From [Mycobacterium] fortunisiensis (GTDB taxonomy: Bacteria > Actinomycetota > Actinomycetes > Mycobacteriales > Mycobacteriaceae): 64,000 nucleotides of DNA. Every line of letters begins with the position of its first letter. Within the stretch, counting starts at the first letter, position 1. This document shows, piece after piece, positions 8,847-17,679 of the stretch. Made by a program: the position numbers and the translations under genes. The stretch is taken from assembly GCF_019050325.1 (NCBI RefSeq), contig NZ_VOMB01000002.1, positions 372,001-436,000 of the forward strand. The letters run 5' to 3'. The notes under the pieces are model-generated. The model was not told where the DNA came from. It did not search any database and saw only the letters and a list, made by a program, of their open reading frames with translations.

Positions 8847-8858
8847 TGGTCTATACCA
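8847..8858. promoter_or_regulatory. PhnF operator, site 2 (phnF side)
   Basis: A second identical TGGTCTATACCA, 59 bp from site 1. It sits just upstream of the phnF -10 hexamer at 8867, so binding should also repress phnF itself. Confidence 0.85.
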
Positions 8859-8866
8859 AGACTTGC

Positions 8867-8872
8867 TACGGT
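8867..8872 (+). promoter_or_regulatory. -10 hexamer, leaderless phnF
   Basis: TACGGT six bases before GTG 8879. Operator site 2 overlaps the region between -35 and -10. Confidence 0.45.
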
Positions 8873-8878
8873 GGTCGG

Positions 8879-9604
8879 GTGTCCGCCACCGCAGAACCCC
8901 GGGTGCTCAAGCACCAGGTCGTTCGCGCGCAACTGGAGCGACTGCTCGAGGATCTCGAGGTCGGCGACTCGTTTCCGGCCGAGCGGGAGATCGCCGAACG
9001 TTTCGACGTCGCTCGCGAAACTGTGCGTCAGGCATTGCGAGAGTTGTTGCTGGCCGGGCGGATCGAGCGCCGGGGCCGCGCCACCGTCGTCGCCAAGCCA
9101 AAGATCCTGCAGCCCCTGTCGATGGGCTCGTATACCGAGGCGGCCAAAGAGCAGGGCCGCAGCGGCGGGCGCATTCTGGTCGGCTGGAGCGACCTGATTG
9201 CCGACGACATTTTGGCCGGGCGTCTGGAGATCGAGGTGGGCGCGCCGGTCCTGCAGTTGGAGCGGGTGCTGACCACCGACGGCATCCGTGTCGGCCTGGA
9301 GACCACGAAGCTGCCCGCGGCACGATATCCGGGACTGCGCGAGGTCTTCGATTACCGCGATTCGCTGTACGCCGAGATCCGCAGCCGCGGGATTCATTTC
9401 GCACGCACCGTCGACACCATCGACACCGCGTTACCGGACTCGCGCGAATCCGCGCTGCTCACCGTGGACAGTCGCACCCCGATGTTCCTGCTCAACCGGG
9501 TGTCCTACGACCAGGACGGGATCCCGATCGAACAGCGACGCTCGCTGTATCGGGGGGACCGGATGACGTTCACCGCGGTGATGACCGCACCGGTGACGGG
9601 ATAG
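8879..9604 (+). CDS. phnF: GntR/HutC-family repressor of phnDCE
   Basis: 241 aa. The N-terminal winged helix (about 12-75) contains FPAEREIAERFDVARETVRQ, the GntR recognition helix, then RRGRATVVA in the wing. Residues ~95-235 form a UTRA effector-binding domain. In M. smegmatis PhnF represses the divergent phnDCE when phosphate is plentiful. Both its binding sites are present in the 178-bp divergent region. The GTG at 8879 is chosen because an upstream TTG reading would run through operator site 2, and because a -10 hexamer sits six bases before the GTG. A trailing 150-bp gap separates it from the next gene. Confidence 0.92.
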   Translation: MSATAEPRVLKHQVVRAQLERLLEDLEVGDSFPAEREIAERFDVARETVRQALRELLLAGRIERRGRATVVAKPKILQPLSMGSYTEAAKEQGRSGGRILVGWSDLIADDILAGRLEIEVGAPVLQLERVLTTDGIRVGLETTKLPAARYPGLREVFDYRDSLYAEIRSRGIHFARTVDTIDTALPDSRESALLTVDSRTPMFLLNRVSYDQDGIPIEQRRSLYRGDRMTFTAVMTAPVTG

Positions 9605-9749
9605 CGGGAGCCTCCCTTAGGAATCTCTTATTCCCGTGACCAATTTGTGACCTTTGACCTCGGAAAACACGCCGAAAATGTGCTTGACACGTTTCTGAGG
9701 AAACTCGCAGAACCGGGGAGCGGTTGCTGCGACCTCGGGGAACTATCCG

Positions 9750-9755
9750 TATGGT
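9750..9755 (+). promoter_or_regulatory. -10 hexamer, leaderless gene at 9762
   Basis: TATGGT six bases before GTG 9762, with no Shine-Dalgarno sequence. Confidence 0.42.
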
Positions 9756-9761
9756 GCCCGT

Positions 9762-10442
9762 GTGGGCCGACACGCATTAGCCAGCCCCCGCCGGCGCAAA
9801 CTGCCGGCGGTAGCGGCTGGCCTCATCGCTCCGGCCGCTGTGTTCTTCGCGGTCGGTGGTGATTTCCATCCATACCCCGCTGAGGAAACCGCCAAACCCG
9901 CCGCGGAGCCCCCGGCCGAGCAGGGACCGCCGTGCTGCATGGAGATCGTGGCAGCGCCCGGCGGCGGCTCGACCGCCGCCATCCAGACCGTCGGCCTGAG
10001 CGCGGCCCAGGCGCAACCGTCTACCGCCTCCCGGTGGCGCGTCATCAACATCCCGCAACTGCTGCCCGTCGGCGACGCGCCGGAGCGCGGCCTGCAAGTC
10101 AAGACCATCCTGGCCGCCCGCGCCGTCAGCGCCGCGTTCCCCGAGATCCAGGACATCGGCGGTGTCCGTCCGGACGCCCTGCGCTGGCACCCCGACGGTC
10201 TGGCCATCGACGTGATGATCCCCAACGCCAGTAGCTCGGGCGGCATCGCGCTCGGCAACCGGATCGTCGCCTACGCACTGAAGAACGCCGAGCGGTTCGC
10301 CCTGCAGGACGCCATCTGGCGGGGCACCTATTACACACCCGACGGCGGCGCGAAATCCGGCAGCTACGGCCACTACGACCACGTGCACCTGACCACCAAA
10401 GGTGGCGGCTACCCGACCGGCGGCGAACTGTACCTGCGCTGA
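9762..10442 (+). CDS. Exported M15/ARB-07466-like protein (Rv0320-like)
   Basis: 226 aa. An N-terminal basic stretch (GRHALASPRRRK) and one hydrophobic segment (about 14-31) act as signal or anchor. A Pro/Ala linker follows. The C-terminal ~130 residues carry the metal-site pattern of the hedgehog/DD-peptidase (M15-like) fold: RWHPDGLAIDV (about 138-148) and HYDHVHLT (about 204-211), with His and Asp spaced as zinc ligands. By position it resembles Rv0320, a conserved exported protein. Peptidoglycan or peptide cleavage outside the membrane is a reasonable guess, but catalytic competence is not shown. It starts with GTG in the only long frame. Confidence 0.75.
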   Translation: MGRHALASPRRRKLPAVAAGLIAPAAVFFAVGGDFHPYPAEETAKPAAEPPAEQGPPCCMEIVAAPGGGSTAAIQTVGLSAAQAQPSTASRWRVINIPQLLPVGDAPERGLQVKTILAARAVSAAFPEIQDIGGVRPDALRWHPDGLAIDVMIPNASSSGGIALGNRIVAYALKNAERFALQDAIWRGTYYTPDGGAKSGSYGHYDHVHLTTKGGGYPTGGELYLR

Positions 10443-10491
10443 GGCCGACGTCCGCCCAGCGTGTCCCATGATCCGGACTGGCCGCGCCGCT

Positions 10492-10497
10492 TAGATT
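10492..10497 (+). promoter_or_regulatory. -10 hexamer, leaderless gene at 10504
   Basis: TAGATT six bases before GTG 10504. Confidence 0.45.
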
Positions 10498-10503
10498 CGC
10501 AGC

Positions 10504-11400
10504 GTGGCGCGCAAAATGTCATTCCGCCGGGCACGGTCGGTGATGAGCGCCGAGATCGCCGCGATCCGCCGCAGCGATCCCGAACTCGACGCCGGCGACC
10601 TGGCCGGCTTCACCCTGCCGATCCTGCTGCGTGCGCTCGGCGTGGTGGCCATCGGCGTGGTGCCCCTACTGGTGGTCCGCAACGGCGACACCGCGAACGA
10701 ACAGCTGGTACCCGTCATCGGGTCGCTCGCCCTGGTGATCATCTGTGCGGCCGTGGTGGCCTGGCTGATCTCTATCGTCATCTCCGGGCTGGTGGTGATG
10801 ATCCTCTACCGGACCCGGCCGTCGTCCTCCTCACGTCTGGTGATGCGCATCCTCACCGACTCGTTCATGCGCATCGACGACTCAACCTCGGCGCTGATGC
10901 TGCTGGCCCTGCTGGCCGGTCTGCTGTCACTGGCGTTCGGTCTGCCGACGCGGACCGGGGACGAGCTGGCGAACTCGGTGCTCGACGACCTGCTGGCCGC
11001 GCAGATCGGGGTGCTGCTGGTGGCGCTGGGTTTCGCGTTCATCGCCGAGTCGATCCGCTCGTCCGCCGACATCGTCGACGACCAGTCACTGCTGTTGGCC
11101 TGGCCCTGGGCGCTGGTCATCGCGTGGGTGAGCTGGGTACTGGCCACCGTCGCGGGCCCGTTCGAGGCGACCCGGATGCTGACTATCCTGTTGCACGAAT
11201 GGCTACCCGCCATCGTCGACGGTCAGCCCAGCTCGCAGGTGATCGCCGAGTTGGTCCCTCCGTCGGCGCGATGGTGGGTGGCGTTCGGCCCGCTGCCGAT
11301 CATCGCGGCGATCTGGGCCTATGAGGCGTACCGGCGTGGCGGGTTCGTCGCCATCCGGACGTTCTTTTCCGACGATGCGCCCGCCGCCGCGCCGGGCTGA
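10504..11400 (+). CDS. Polytopic membrane protein of unknown function
   Basis: 298 aa. After a basic N-terminus (MARKMSFRRARSVMS) there are six to seven hydrophobic helices, for example LLRALGVVAIGVVPLLVV, LVIICAAVVAWLISIVISG and LLAWPWALVIAWVSWVLATV. I do not recognise a family and see no catalytic motif. The first helices are separated by long polar loops. The next gene (CopD-like) begins 11 bp after its stop, so the two are probably cotranscribed. The GTG start is supported by an immediately upstream -10 hexamer. Confidence 0.75.
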   Translation: MARKMSFRRARSVMSAEIAAIRRSDPELDAGDLAGFTLPILLRALGVVAIGVVPLLVVRNGDTANEQLVPVIGSLALVIICAAVVAWLISIVISGLVVMILYRTRPSSSSRLVMRILTDSFMRIDDSTSALMLLALLAGLLSLAFGLPTRTGDELANSVLDDLLAAQIGVLLVALGFAFIAESIRSSADIVDDQSLLLAWPWALVIAWVSWVLATVAGPFEATRMLTILLHEWLPAIVDGQPSSQVIAELVPPSARWWVAFGPLPIIAAIWAYEAYRRGGFVAIRTFFSDDAPAAAPG

Positions 11401-11411
11401 GAGGACGCACC

Positions 11412-12440
11412 ATGGCCGGATCGGCACCGCCCGCACCGAATTTGGTCGCAGTTGTCACCGAAGCCCTGCACTGGGCGAGTCTTTCGGTGCCGGTGGGGAT
11501 CGGGCTGACGATTGCCGTGCTCGCCATCCCGCCGGACCGGGGCGGGGTGGTGGCCGAGAAGGTTCGGGCCTTGTCGGTTCCGGCGGCGGTGTTCGTCGCG
11601 CTCGCCGCGCTCGCGCAGTATTTCGTTGCCCCACCAGGACGCGGGGACGGATTCGCGGTGCATGTGCTGCCGCTGATCCAGCTCGGTGGTGCGTTGGTGG
11701 TGGCGCTCGGACTGGTGCTGCTGCACGGCAGATCGTCGCGGCGGCTCGCCGGTGGCGTCGTCGCGGTGGCCGTGCTGACGGCCGTGCTGCCGAACATTCC
11801 GCGGTCCGTCCCCTCGCTCAACGGGTTGGCCCACAACGTCTCGACTGCGGGCCACGTGATCGGCGCCCTGGTCTGGGTGGGTGGCCTGGTGGTGTTGTCC
11901 GTGGCCGGGATCGCATCGAGCGCACGGATCGCCGACGGCGCGGCCAAGGATTTGGCGACGCGCGATTGGATTCAGATCTGGGAGCGGTTCGGGGTGGCGG
12001 CGTTGTACTCGGTGGGCGTCCTGATCGTCAGCGGCGCCTGGCTGTCGTGGATACACGTCGGCACGTTCGGGCAGTTGTTCACCACGGCCTACGGCCGCTA
12101 CCTCGCGATCAAGCTCGTCCTTGTCATTGCGCTGCTGATCGCCGGCGCCTACAACATGCGGATCCTCATCCCGAAGATCCTCGCGGCGCGGGCCGACGGA
12201 GAAACCGGTCATGCATTTCACCTGGCCGCCAAGCACTTTCCGCGCGTCGTCCTCGCCGAGGCGGTGGTAGCCATCGGAATCCTGGTCGTGGTCCCGTTCC
12301 TGCGCGGCTCGGCCCGGACCGAGGCGGGCTGGCCAGGTGCCCGCTCGTTCGACCTGACCGTGTTCGGCACCGGGGTGTTGTTGACCGCGCTGGTCGCGTT
12401 CGCGTTGTGGGCCGGCACCCGCACACCCGATCGCAGCTGA
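11412..12440 (+). CDS. CopD-domain membrane protein
   Basis: 342 aa with about eight to nine hydrophobic helices. The segment HVIGALVWVGGLVVLSV (about 157-173) and the following WIQIWERFGVAALYSVGVLI and YGRYLAIKLVLVIALL are the usual blocks of the CopD copper-resistance domain. GAYNMRILIP matches its 'GAxN' motif. Such proteins are implicated in copper import or copper-linked processes in the membrane, but in mycobacteria this family is not assigned with certainty. GAGAGGA precedes the ATG. It shares an operon with the membrane protein at 10504 and is convergent with the gene at 12442 (1 bp between stops). Confidence 0.75.
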   Translation: MAGSAPPAPNLVAVVTEALHWASLSVPVGIGLTIAVLAIPPDRGGVVAEKVRALSVPAAVFVALAALAQYFVAPPGRGDGFAVHVLPLIQLGGALVVALGLVLLHGRSSRRLAGGVVAVAVLTAVLPNIPRSVPSLNGLAHNVSTAGHVIGALVWVGGLVVLSVAGIASSARIADGAAKDLATRDWIQIWERFGVAALYSVGVLIVSGAWLSWIHVGTFGQLFTTAYGRYLAIKLVLVIALLIAGAYNMRILIPKILAARADGETGHAFHLAAKHFPRVVLAEAVVAIGILVVVPFLRGSARTEAGWPGARSFDLTVFGTGVLLTALVAFALWAGTRTPDRS

Positions 12441-12441
12441 C

Positions 12442-13077
12442 CTACTCGTCCTCGGGTTCGCCCTCGGGTTCGGCGGCCGGTACGTCGCGCCGTCGCGCGA
12501 ACATCATCACGATGTCGCCGATCGGTGCCTCACGGACTGCGCCCCAGGACGGGCCGACGGCGAAATCGGCGTCGGTGGCCACGAAGCGGTAGCCCGGCAG
12601 GTCGCGCTGTGGGGCGAACGGAAATTTCATGTGCCACAGGTGTTGTGCCACCGCGACGGCGGCATCGGTGGGCATCGGGCGGTCGATGGCCAGCGGAACA
12701 CAGATGTCCTGCGTATGGATGAGGATGTCCATCAGCGGATCGAGTTCCTTGGTCATCGGCGGCCGCTTGCGTGACCCCACCATGGCGCGCAGCCGCGTCG
12801 TGATGGCCGCCGGATCGGCGGTGTCGTCCTGTGCCGCCCGGCGGACCATGGCGTTGAACCGGAAACCGGATTTGAGTGCCGCCCGGACAAACTCACCGAG
12901 GCCGGCGTGGGCCTGGGTGATGTGGATCGCGACCTCGCGCACCGTCCAACCGGCGCACAGCGACGGCGTCGACCACTGATCGGGCCGAAGGGTGTCGAGA
13001 AGGTCGGCGAGCTGTGCCCGCTGCTCATCGACGGTGCGCCAGATTGTGTCGGTGTCCATGCCCGCTCCCATCGTCAC
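12442..13077 (-). CDS. DinB/maleylpyruvate-isomerase-like (TIGR03083-type) protein
   Basis: 211 aa. It has the N-terminal MDMPI/DinB four-helix pattern: TPSLCAGWTVREVAIHITQAH (family block xLCxGWxVRDVxxHL), then HTQDICVPL with the second His. Members of this superfamily bind a divalent metal through three His and often use mycothiol as cofactor; the substrate is unknown here. The acidic C-terminal end (AEPEGEPEDE) is disordered. The start may be GTG 13077, just after a TAGGTT hexamer, or the ATG at 13059 preceded by GGGAG. Convergent with the CopD gene; the arylsulfatase stop lies 18 bp upstream on the same strand. Confidence 0.8.
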   Translation of the reverse strand: MTMGAGMDTDTIWRTVDEQRAQLADLLDTLRPDQWSTPSLCAGWTVREVAIHITQAHAGLGEFVRAALKSGFRFNAMVRRAAQDDTADPAAITTRLRAMVGSRKRPPMTKELDPLMDILIHTQDICVPLAIDRPMPTDAAVAVAQHLWHMKFPFAPQRDLPGYRFVATDADFAVGPSWGAVREAPIGDIVMMFARRRDVPAAEPEGEPEDE

Positions 13078-13095
13078 CTGACAACCTAGTCGCGC

Positions 13096-15612
13096 TCAGT
13101 CGGTCGCGAACGCGGCCTGCGCCTCCCTGTCGAGGTCGACGTATTTCTCCTCGCTCACGTCGACCGCGACACCCCTGATGGTGCCTCCGGTGAACCGGCC
13201 TGGATTCTGGTAGAGCGACGACACGTTGTCGCCGCTGTCGAATCCGACACACAACCCGTCGCCGGCAAGGGTGAACTTGCCGATCTGCGCCCGCATCGGA
13301 CCCCGCGCGGTCTCCTTGCCGTCCACGTAAAGGATTGTGGTGCCGGTTGATTCGCCGTGTTCGCCCTTGCCCTCCCGGATGAATTCCATACCCAGCGCAT
13401 GCTTGCCTTCCGGCAGCGGGCCGGAGGCGAACACCTGCTCGGGTTTGATGCCCAGGAAGTTGTAGACGTAGTGCAGCTTGTTGTCCTTGATGAACAAGGC
13501 GTGCCCGCCGAAGCGTGAACCGTGGGCGAACAGGACGCCTTGGGCGTCCTTGGTCATGTCGACGTCGGCGATGATCTTGTAGGACCGGCCGCGGATGTTG
13601 GCCGCCACACCCTCTGGCACCGGCGCGGTGTCCGGGTAATAGAGGTACCGCGTGCGGGGAGGTTCGAACTGCGGCCGCTCGATGGTGAGTAGTTCGACCG
13701 GAACACGATCGTCGAGGGGCAGAACGTAGTTGTTCTTCGCCTCCTCGTTCCACGCGTCGATCAGCTCCTTGAGCTTCTCCGGATGCTGGTCGGCGACGTT
13801 CTTGGCCTCGGAGCGATCCTCGTCGACGTGGAATAGCTCCCACTTGTCCTGATCGAAATGGCCCTTGCCGCTGATGGGCGCGTGCAGCGCCGACGCCTTC
13901 CAACCGTCCTGCCAGATCCCGCGGGTGCCGAGCATCGCGTAGTACTGGCGCTTCTTGGTGGTGGCGGCGTCGGCGCCGTCGAAGCTGTATCGCATCGACA
14001 CCCCGTTCAGCGGGTACTGCTTGATGCCGCGATACTCCTCGGGCATCTCGATTCCCGCGACGTCGAGGATCGTGGGGACCACGTCGGTGGCGTGGTGGTA
14101 CTGATGGCGCACTTCACCTTTGGCCTTGATGCCCTTGGGCCAGTGGATCACCATCGGATCGCAGGTGCCGCCCGAGAACTGCGAGTAGCGCTTGAACATC
14201 TGGAACGGTGTGGAGAACGCGACCGCCCAGCCCGTCGGATAGTGGTTGTAGGTATCGGGAGTGCCCAGCTTGTCGAGCATCTTCATGTTCTCGGCCAAGT
14301 CATCGGGGTAGCCGTTGAAGAATTTGTTCTCGTTGACCGACCCGTTCGGTGATCCCTCGCCGGAGGCGCCGTTGTCGGCGCAGTAGAAGATGACGGTGTT
14401 GTCCAGCTGGCCCGTCTGTTCCAGGTAGTCGACGACCCGCCCCACCTGGGCATCGGTGTACTCCGAGAACCCGGCGAACACCTCCGCCATCCGGGAGAAC
14501 AACTTCTTCTCGTCCGGGCTCAGCGAAGCCCACGGCCGCACCGCGTCGGCCTCCAACGCCACGTCCTCCGGTAGCGGGTTGATCGGGGTCAGCTCGGTGC
14601 CCTTGGGCATGATGCCCTTGTCGATCATCCGCTTGAGCACCCACTCGCGGTAAGCCTCGTAGCCGTCGTCGAACTTGCCCTTGTACTTTGCCGAGTACTC
14701 CTCGGGGCTGTGGTGTGGTGCGTGGTTCGCGCCCGGGCAGAACCACATGTACCAGGGCTTGGACGGGTTGCTGGAGCGCTGGTCGCGCAGCATCCGAATC
14801 GCTTGATCGGCAAGGTCTTTCGACAGGTGATAACCCTGATCCGGAGGATACGGCTGATCGATGAACCGGTTGTCCTCAGACAGGTCGGGATACCACTGGT
14901 TGGTCTCGCCGCCGAGGAAGCCGTAGAACCGGTCGAAACCCTTCTGCAGCGGCCACTCCGACTTGCTACCACCGCTGGAGACATCTTCTTCGGGGACGTT
15001 GTGGTCCTTGCCGACCCAGAAGGTGCTGTAGCCGTTGTCTTGCAGCACCTGGCCCACCGTCGCGCATTGCGCGGGCAGCCGGGCCGCCGCGCCCGGGAAG
15101 CCATCGGACCCTTCGGTGATGCTCGCGAACCGGTTCACATGGTGGTTGCGGCCGGTCAACAGGCAAGACCGGGTGGGCGAGCACAGTGCGGTGGTGTGCC
15201 ACTGCGAATAGGTCAGTCCGTTGTCGGCCAACTTTTGTAGGGTCGGCATGTTGATCCGGCCGCCATAGGGCGACCATGAGGCCATACCGGTGTCGTCGAA
15301 CAGCACCACCAGGACGTTGGGCGCGCCCTCCGGGGCGTGCTTGAGCTCGAACGGCTTCCAGTCCGGCTTCGAGTCACGAACATCGAGCTCGATCTTGCCG
15401 TCGAAGCCCTCGTTGATGCCGGTTCCGTAGTCGGGTGGCCCGGCGTCGGGGGCTGCGCCGGGCTTTCCCGAATCGTCACAACCGGAGGCCAGTGCACCCA
15501 CTGCGGTCGCCCCCACGCCGGCCGCTGCGATGCCACCCAACATCGAACGTCTCGACAGTTGGCCGCGCTTCTCATGGTCGTTCGGGGCCGTGTCATCGGT
15601 GTTCGATTCCAT
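13096..15612 (-). CDS. Arylsulfatase, Tat-exported putative lipoprotein
   Basis: 838 aa, alkaline-phosphatase superfamily sulfatase. Metal ligands appear in VVLFDDTGM (D106/D107) and YCADNGASGEG. The formylglycine signature is ALCSPTRSCLLTGRN, with C144 to be converted to formylglycine by FGE. The N-terminus SRRSMLGGIAAAGVGA is a twin-arginine signal; ALASGC gives a possible lipobox at Cys45, so it may be a Tat lipoprotein. The length is near that of AtsA-type mycobacterial sulfatases, whose C-terminal half includes a concanavalin-like domain (here RGRSYKIIADVDM onward). It hydrolyses sulfate esters, most likely for sulfur scavenging. The MarR gene follows upstream on the same strand with a 104-bp gap. 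Confidence 0.9.
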   Translation of the reverse strand: MESNTDDTAPNDHEKRGQLSRRSMLGGIAAAGVGATAVGALASGCDDSGKPGAAPDAGPPDYGTGINEGFDGKIELDVRDSKPDWKPFELKHAPEGAPNVLVVLFDDTGMASWSPYGGRINMPTLQKLADNGLTYSQWHTTALCSPTRSCLLTGRNHHVNRFASITEGSDGFPGAAARLPAQCATVGQVLQDNGYSTFWVGKDHNVPEEDVSSGGSKSEWPLQKGFDRFYGFLGGETNQWYPDLSEDNRFIDQPYPPDQGYHLSKDLADQAIRMLRDQRSSNPSKPWYMWFCPGANHAPHHSPEEYSAKYKGKFDDGYEAYREWVLKRMIDKGIMPKGTELTPINPLPEDVALEADAVRPWASLSPDEKKLFSRMAEVFAGFSEYTDAQVGRVVDYLEQTGQLDNTVIFYCADNGASGEGSPNGSVNENKFFNGYPDDLAENMKMLDKLGTPDTYNHYPTGWAVAFSTPFQMFKRYSQFSGGTCDPMVIHWPKGIKAKGEVRHQYHHATDVVPTILDVAGIEMPEEYRGIKQYPLNGVSMRYSFDGADAATTKKRQYYAMLGTRGIWQDGWKASALHAPISGKGHFDQDKWELFHVDEDRSEAKNVADQHPEKLKELIDAWNEEAKNNYVLPLDDRVPVELLTIERPQFEPPRTRYLYYPDTAPVPEGVAANIRGRSYKIIADVDMTKDAQGVLFAHGSRFGGHALFIKDNKLHYVYNFLGIKPEQVFASGPLPEGKHALGMEFIREGKGEHGESTGTTILYVDGKETARGPMRAQIGKFTLAGDGLCVGFDSGDNVSSLYQNPGRFTGGTIRGVAVDVSEEKYVDLDREAQAAFATD

Positions 15613-15716
15613 GCTGGATCACATTAGGCCAGCTCAGACCGACTGTCCCGGCAAATCACGGCACGGCTTGGCAACGGTTGAGACTCGCTGCGCGCCACCG
15701 CTTCCGGTGTGCACGC

Positions 15717-16202
15717 CTACAGCGGGATCGGCCGATTCAGATCGTCGGCGTCGTCGTCGGCCAGTAGGTCATGGAAACGGCGCAAAACCGAAGCGCAGGC
15801 GGCGCGTTCGGCCGGATCGAGACGATCGAGAACCTTGCTCAATTCGCGCCGGCGGCGGGTCGACACCTGCCGCACCAGCTTGCGTCCGCGATCGGTCAGC
15901 TTCAGGGTGACGATGCTGCGGTTGGTCGGTTCCGAGCCGCGGGCCAGATGGCCGGAGGCATCCAGTCGGTCAGCCAGCCTGGTGACCGTCGAACCCACCA
16001 CGCCGAGCGCCTGAGCGCATTCCGTCGAGGTCGACGTGCCGCGCTCCTGCAGCACCAGCAGCAACCGGAACTGGGGCAGTGAGATCTCCAACTGGTCCAC
16101 ACTGCGTAGTGCCACACCCACCAGGTCTCGGGTTGCCACTTCGAACGCCGACAGTTCATCGACCGGAGTTCGGGTCATCTCGTGCTGCCGCGCGCGGACC
16201 AT
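15717..16202 (-). CDS. MarR-family transcriptional regulator
   Basis: 161 aa. Winged-helix MarR fold: LPQFRLLLVLQERG, STECAQALGVVGSTVTRLADRL (recognition helix), then the wing SIVTLKLTDRGRKLV with the DRG motif. N- and C-terminal helices form the dimer interface. Ligand and target are unknown. It lies upstream of the sulfatase on the same strand with a 104-bp gap and may or may not control it. ATG 16202 is used; an ATG eight codons in (MTRTPVDEL) is an alternative because no clear Shine-Dalgarno precedes the first. Confidence 0.87.
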   Translation of the reverse strand: MVRARQHEMTRTPVDELSAFEVATRDLVGVALRSVDQLEISLPQFRLLLVLQERGTSTSTECAQALGVVGSTVTRLADRLDASGHLARGSEPTNRSIVTLKLTDRGRKLVRQVSTRRRRELSKVLDRLDPAERAACASVLRRFHDLLADDDADDLNRPIPL

Positions 16203-16369
16203 CTATTGAGTATTCCACGCGCACGGCACTGGTGCTGTGACCCTCAGGTAGGTCTCAGGTTCCGGTCGTGGGCGGTCGCGCCGTCGCCGAGCGTGGGTCA
16301 AAAATGTTGTTCGCCAAAGTAATTCTGGTACGTCGTCGTCCCAGCACCGGCGGAGTGCCGGATGGCGGG

Positions 16370-17461
16370 TCAGGCGAATCTCCCAGGGTTGGCCGCGACG
16401 GCTCTGCGCAATATCGGCCGGTCGGCCCGGTATGCCTGCACGACGGGCTCCAGTTCCTGTGGGCTGGCCCCGTGCATGATAACCGAATGAGTGCCCAGAT
16501 CATATTGTCGGGCAATCGTTTTCGCGCAACTGCGACGTGATCCCGAGGCTACGGCGGACAGCCAGTCGGCCGGAATCAGCTCGGCGATCTGTTGCAGCGT
16601 CTCGACCGATGCACTGGCGTCGATCGGGCCGGCCGCGGCGGCCTCGGTGAACAGGTCGCTCTGCTTGATCCGCTCCCACGCGGCGGGATCCCAGCCGTTG
16701 GCTGAGACGAGAACGTCCGCGTACGCCTGCAGGTACGTGGCCAGCCGGCCCACGCCGCGACGCAGCTGATCCTCGGGCGACAACGCGTCGGGCACCGTCG
16801 CCAGACACGCCCAGATGCGCACGCTGTCCGGATCCCGGCCCGCTCGTTCCGCACCCCGGCGCACCGCGGCAACCGACTTCTCCGTCGCCTCATCGGAGAA
16901 GAAGGTATGCAGCACAACGAAGTCGGCGATCTCTCCGGCGAGTGCCATCGTCCTGGGGCCGACCGCCACCAGTCCGATGGGCGGTCCCTCACCCAGGCCG
17001 TTGGCGTGCCGCAGGAACGGAAATTTCCCAGCCGGGCCGTCGTGGTCCAGGATCATCTCCCCGGCCCAGAGTCGGCGCAGGATGCCGAAGAAGTCCCGCA
17101 GCCGCGCCTCGGTCACCACCGGCAGGCCCATCGCCTGCCAGTAGCCCGCCATCCCGCGACCGAAGGCCATGGCGAAGCGGCCCTCGGTCAACGCGTGCAT
17201 GGTCGATCCCACCGTGGCGGTGACGGTGGGGTGGCGGGTGTGGTGGTTGGTCGACGGCGCGATCCCCAGCGTCGTGCTGGCACCGGCCAGCGCGCCGGAC
17301 AGCACCGCCGGGTCCTTCACCGTGAACCGCTCACCGATGTGGCACGAGCCCAAACCGAGCGCCTCGGCCGCCCGGGCCTCGGGGAGCACGACGCGGACGT
17401 CCGCGGGGTGACGGGTCACGGCGTAATAGCCGAGTTCGTTCAGCTGAGTGTCAGTGCTCAA
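16370..17461 (-). CDS. LLM-class F420-dependent oxidoreductase (TIGR03857-like)
   Basis: About 363 aa from TTG 17461, preceded by GAAAGG at good distance. TIM-barrel luciferase-like fold of the F420-dependent type: LGYYAVTRHPADVRVVLPEA at the N-terminus, ALGLGSCHIGERF, GIAPSTNHHTRHP, and GRFAMAFGRGMAGYW, which is the usual phosphate-binding stretch. The overall pattern matches the mycobacterial family first defined from MSMEG_2249. It would transfer hydride between F420H2 and an unknown substrate. The reading frame stays open upstream to 17554, but codon use and lack of a ribosome site argue against a longer N-terminus. Confidence 0.85.
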   Translation of the reverse strand: MSTDTQLNELGYYAVTRHPADVRVVLPEARAAEALGLGSCHIGERFTVKDPAVLSGALAGASTTLGIAPSTNHHTRHPTVTATVGSTMHALTEGRFAMAFGRGMAGYWQAMGLPVVTEARLRDFFGILRRLWAGEMILDHDGPAGKFPFLRHANGLGEGPPIGLVAVGPRTMALAGEIADFVVLHTFFSDEATEKSVAAVRRGAERAGRDPDSVRIWACLATVPDALSPEDQLRRGVGRLATYLQAYADVLVSANGWDPAAWERIKQSDLFTEAAAAGPIDASASVETLQQIAELIPADWLSAVASGSRRSCAKTIARQYDLGTHSVIMHGASPQELEPVVQAYRADRPILRRAVAANPGRFA

Positions 17462-17519
17462 TGCGCGCCTTTCGTGCCCCCGTGGACGCCTAGCACTGTC
17501 GGGCAGCGTGACGGCCTTG

Positions 17520-17663
17520 TCAATGAATGCTGACGGCGTGGGGCGCGACGCCAAGGGGTGCGGCGGCTGTCGAAACCTTCATCACCAGGCGGCCTTCGCG
17601 GTTCTTCACCGGGGAGAAGCCAAAATGCAGGTAGAACGCTTCTGCCTCGGCATCGATGTGGAT
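17520..17663 (-). pseudogene. C-terminal relic of a GNAT acetyltransferase
   Basis: In one minus-strand frame, 47 codons read HIDAEAEAFYLHFGFSPVKN then REGRLVMKVS and end at TGA 17522-17520. The pattern 'A-x-x-FY-x-x-FGF-x-P ... RL-x-MK' is the C-terminal acetyl-CoA/substrate region of GNAT toxins and acetyltransferases. A TAG at 17666-17664 closes the frame just upstream, and there is no start codon or remaining N-terminal 120 residues. It abuts the 3' end of tRNA-Gly (17680). I read it as a decayed remnant of a larger gene. Confidence 0.7.
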
Positions 17664-17679
17664 CTACCAGGTCGGATAG

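Noticed and set aside
16243..16261. CTCAGGT direct repeat between the MarR gene and the F420 oxidoreductase gene
   Set aside because: Two short copies only, no symmetry and in the upstream flank of a gene whose start is uncertain; too weak to call an operator.
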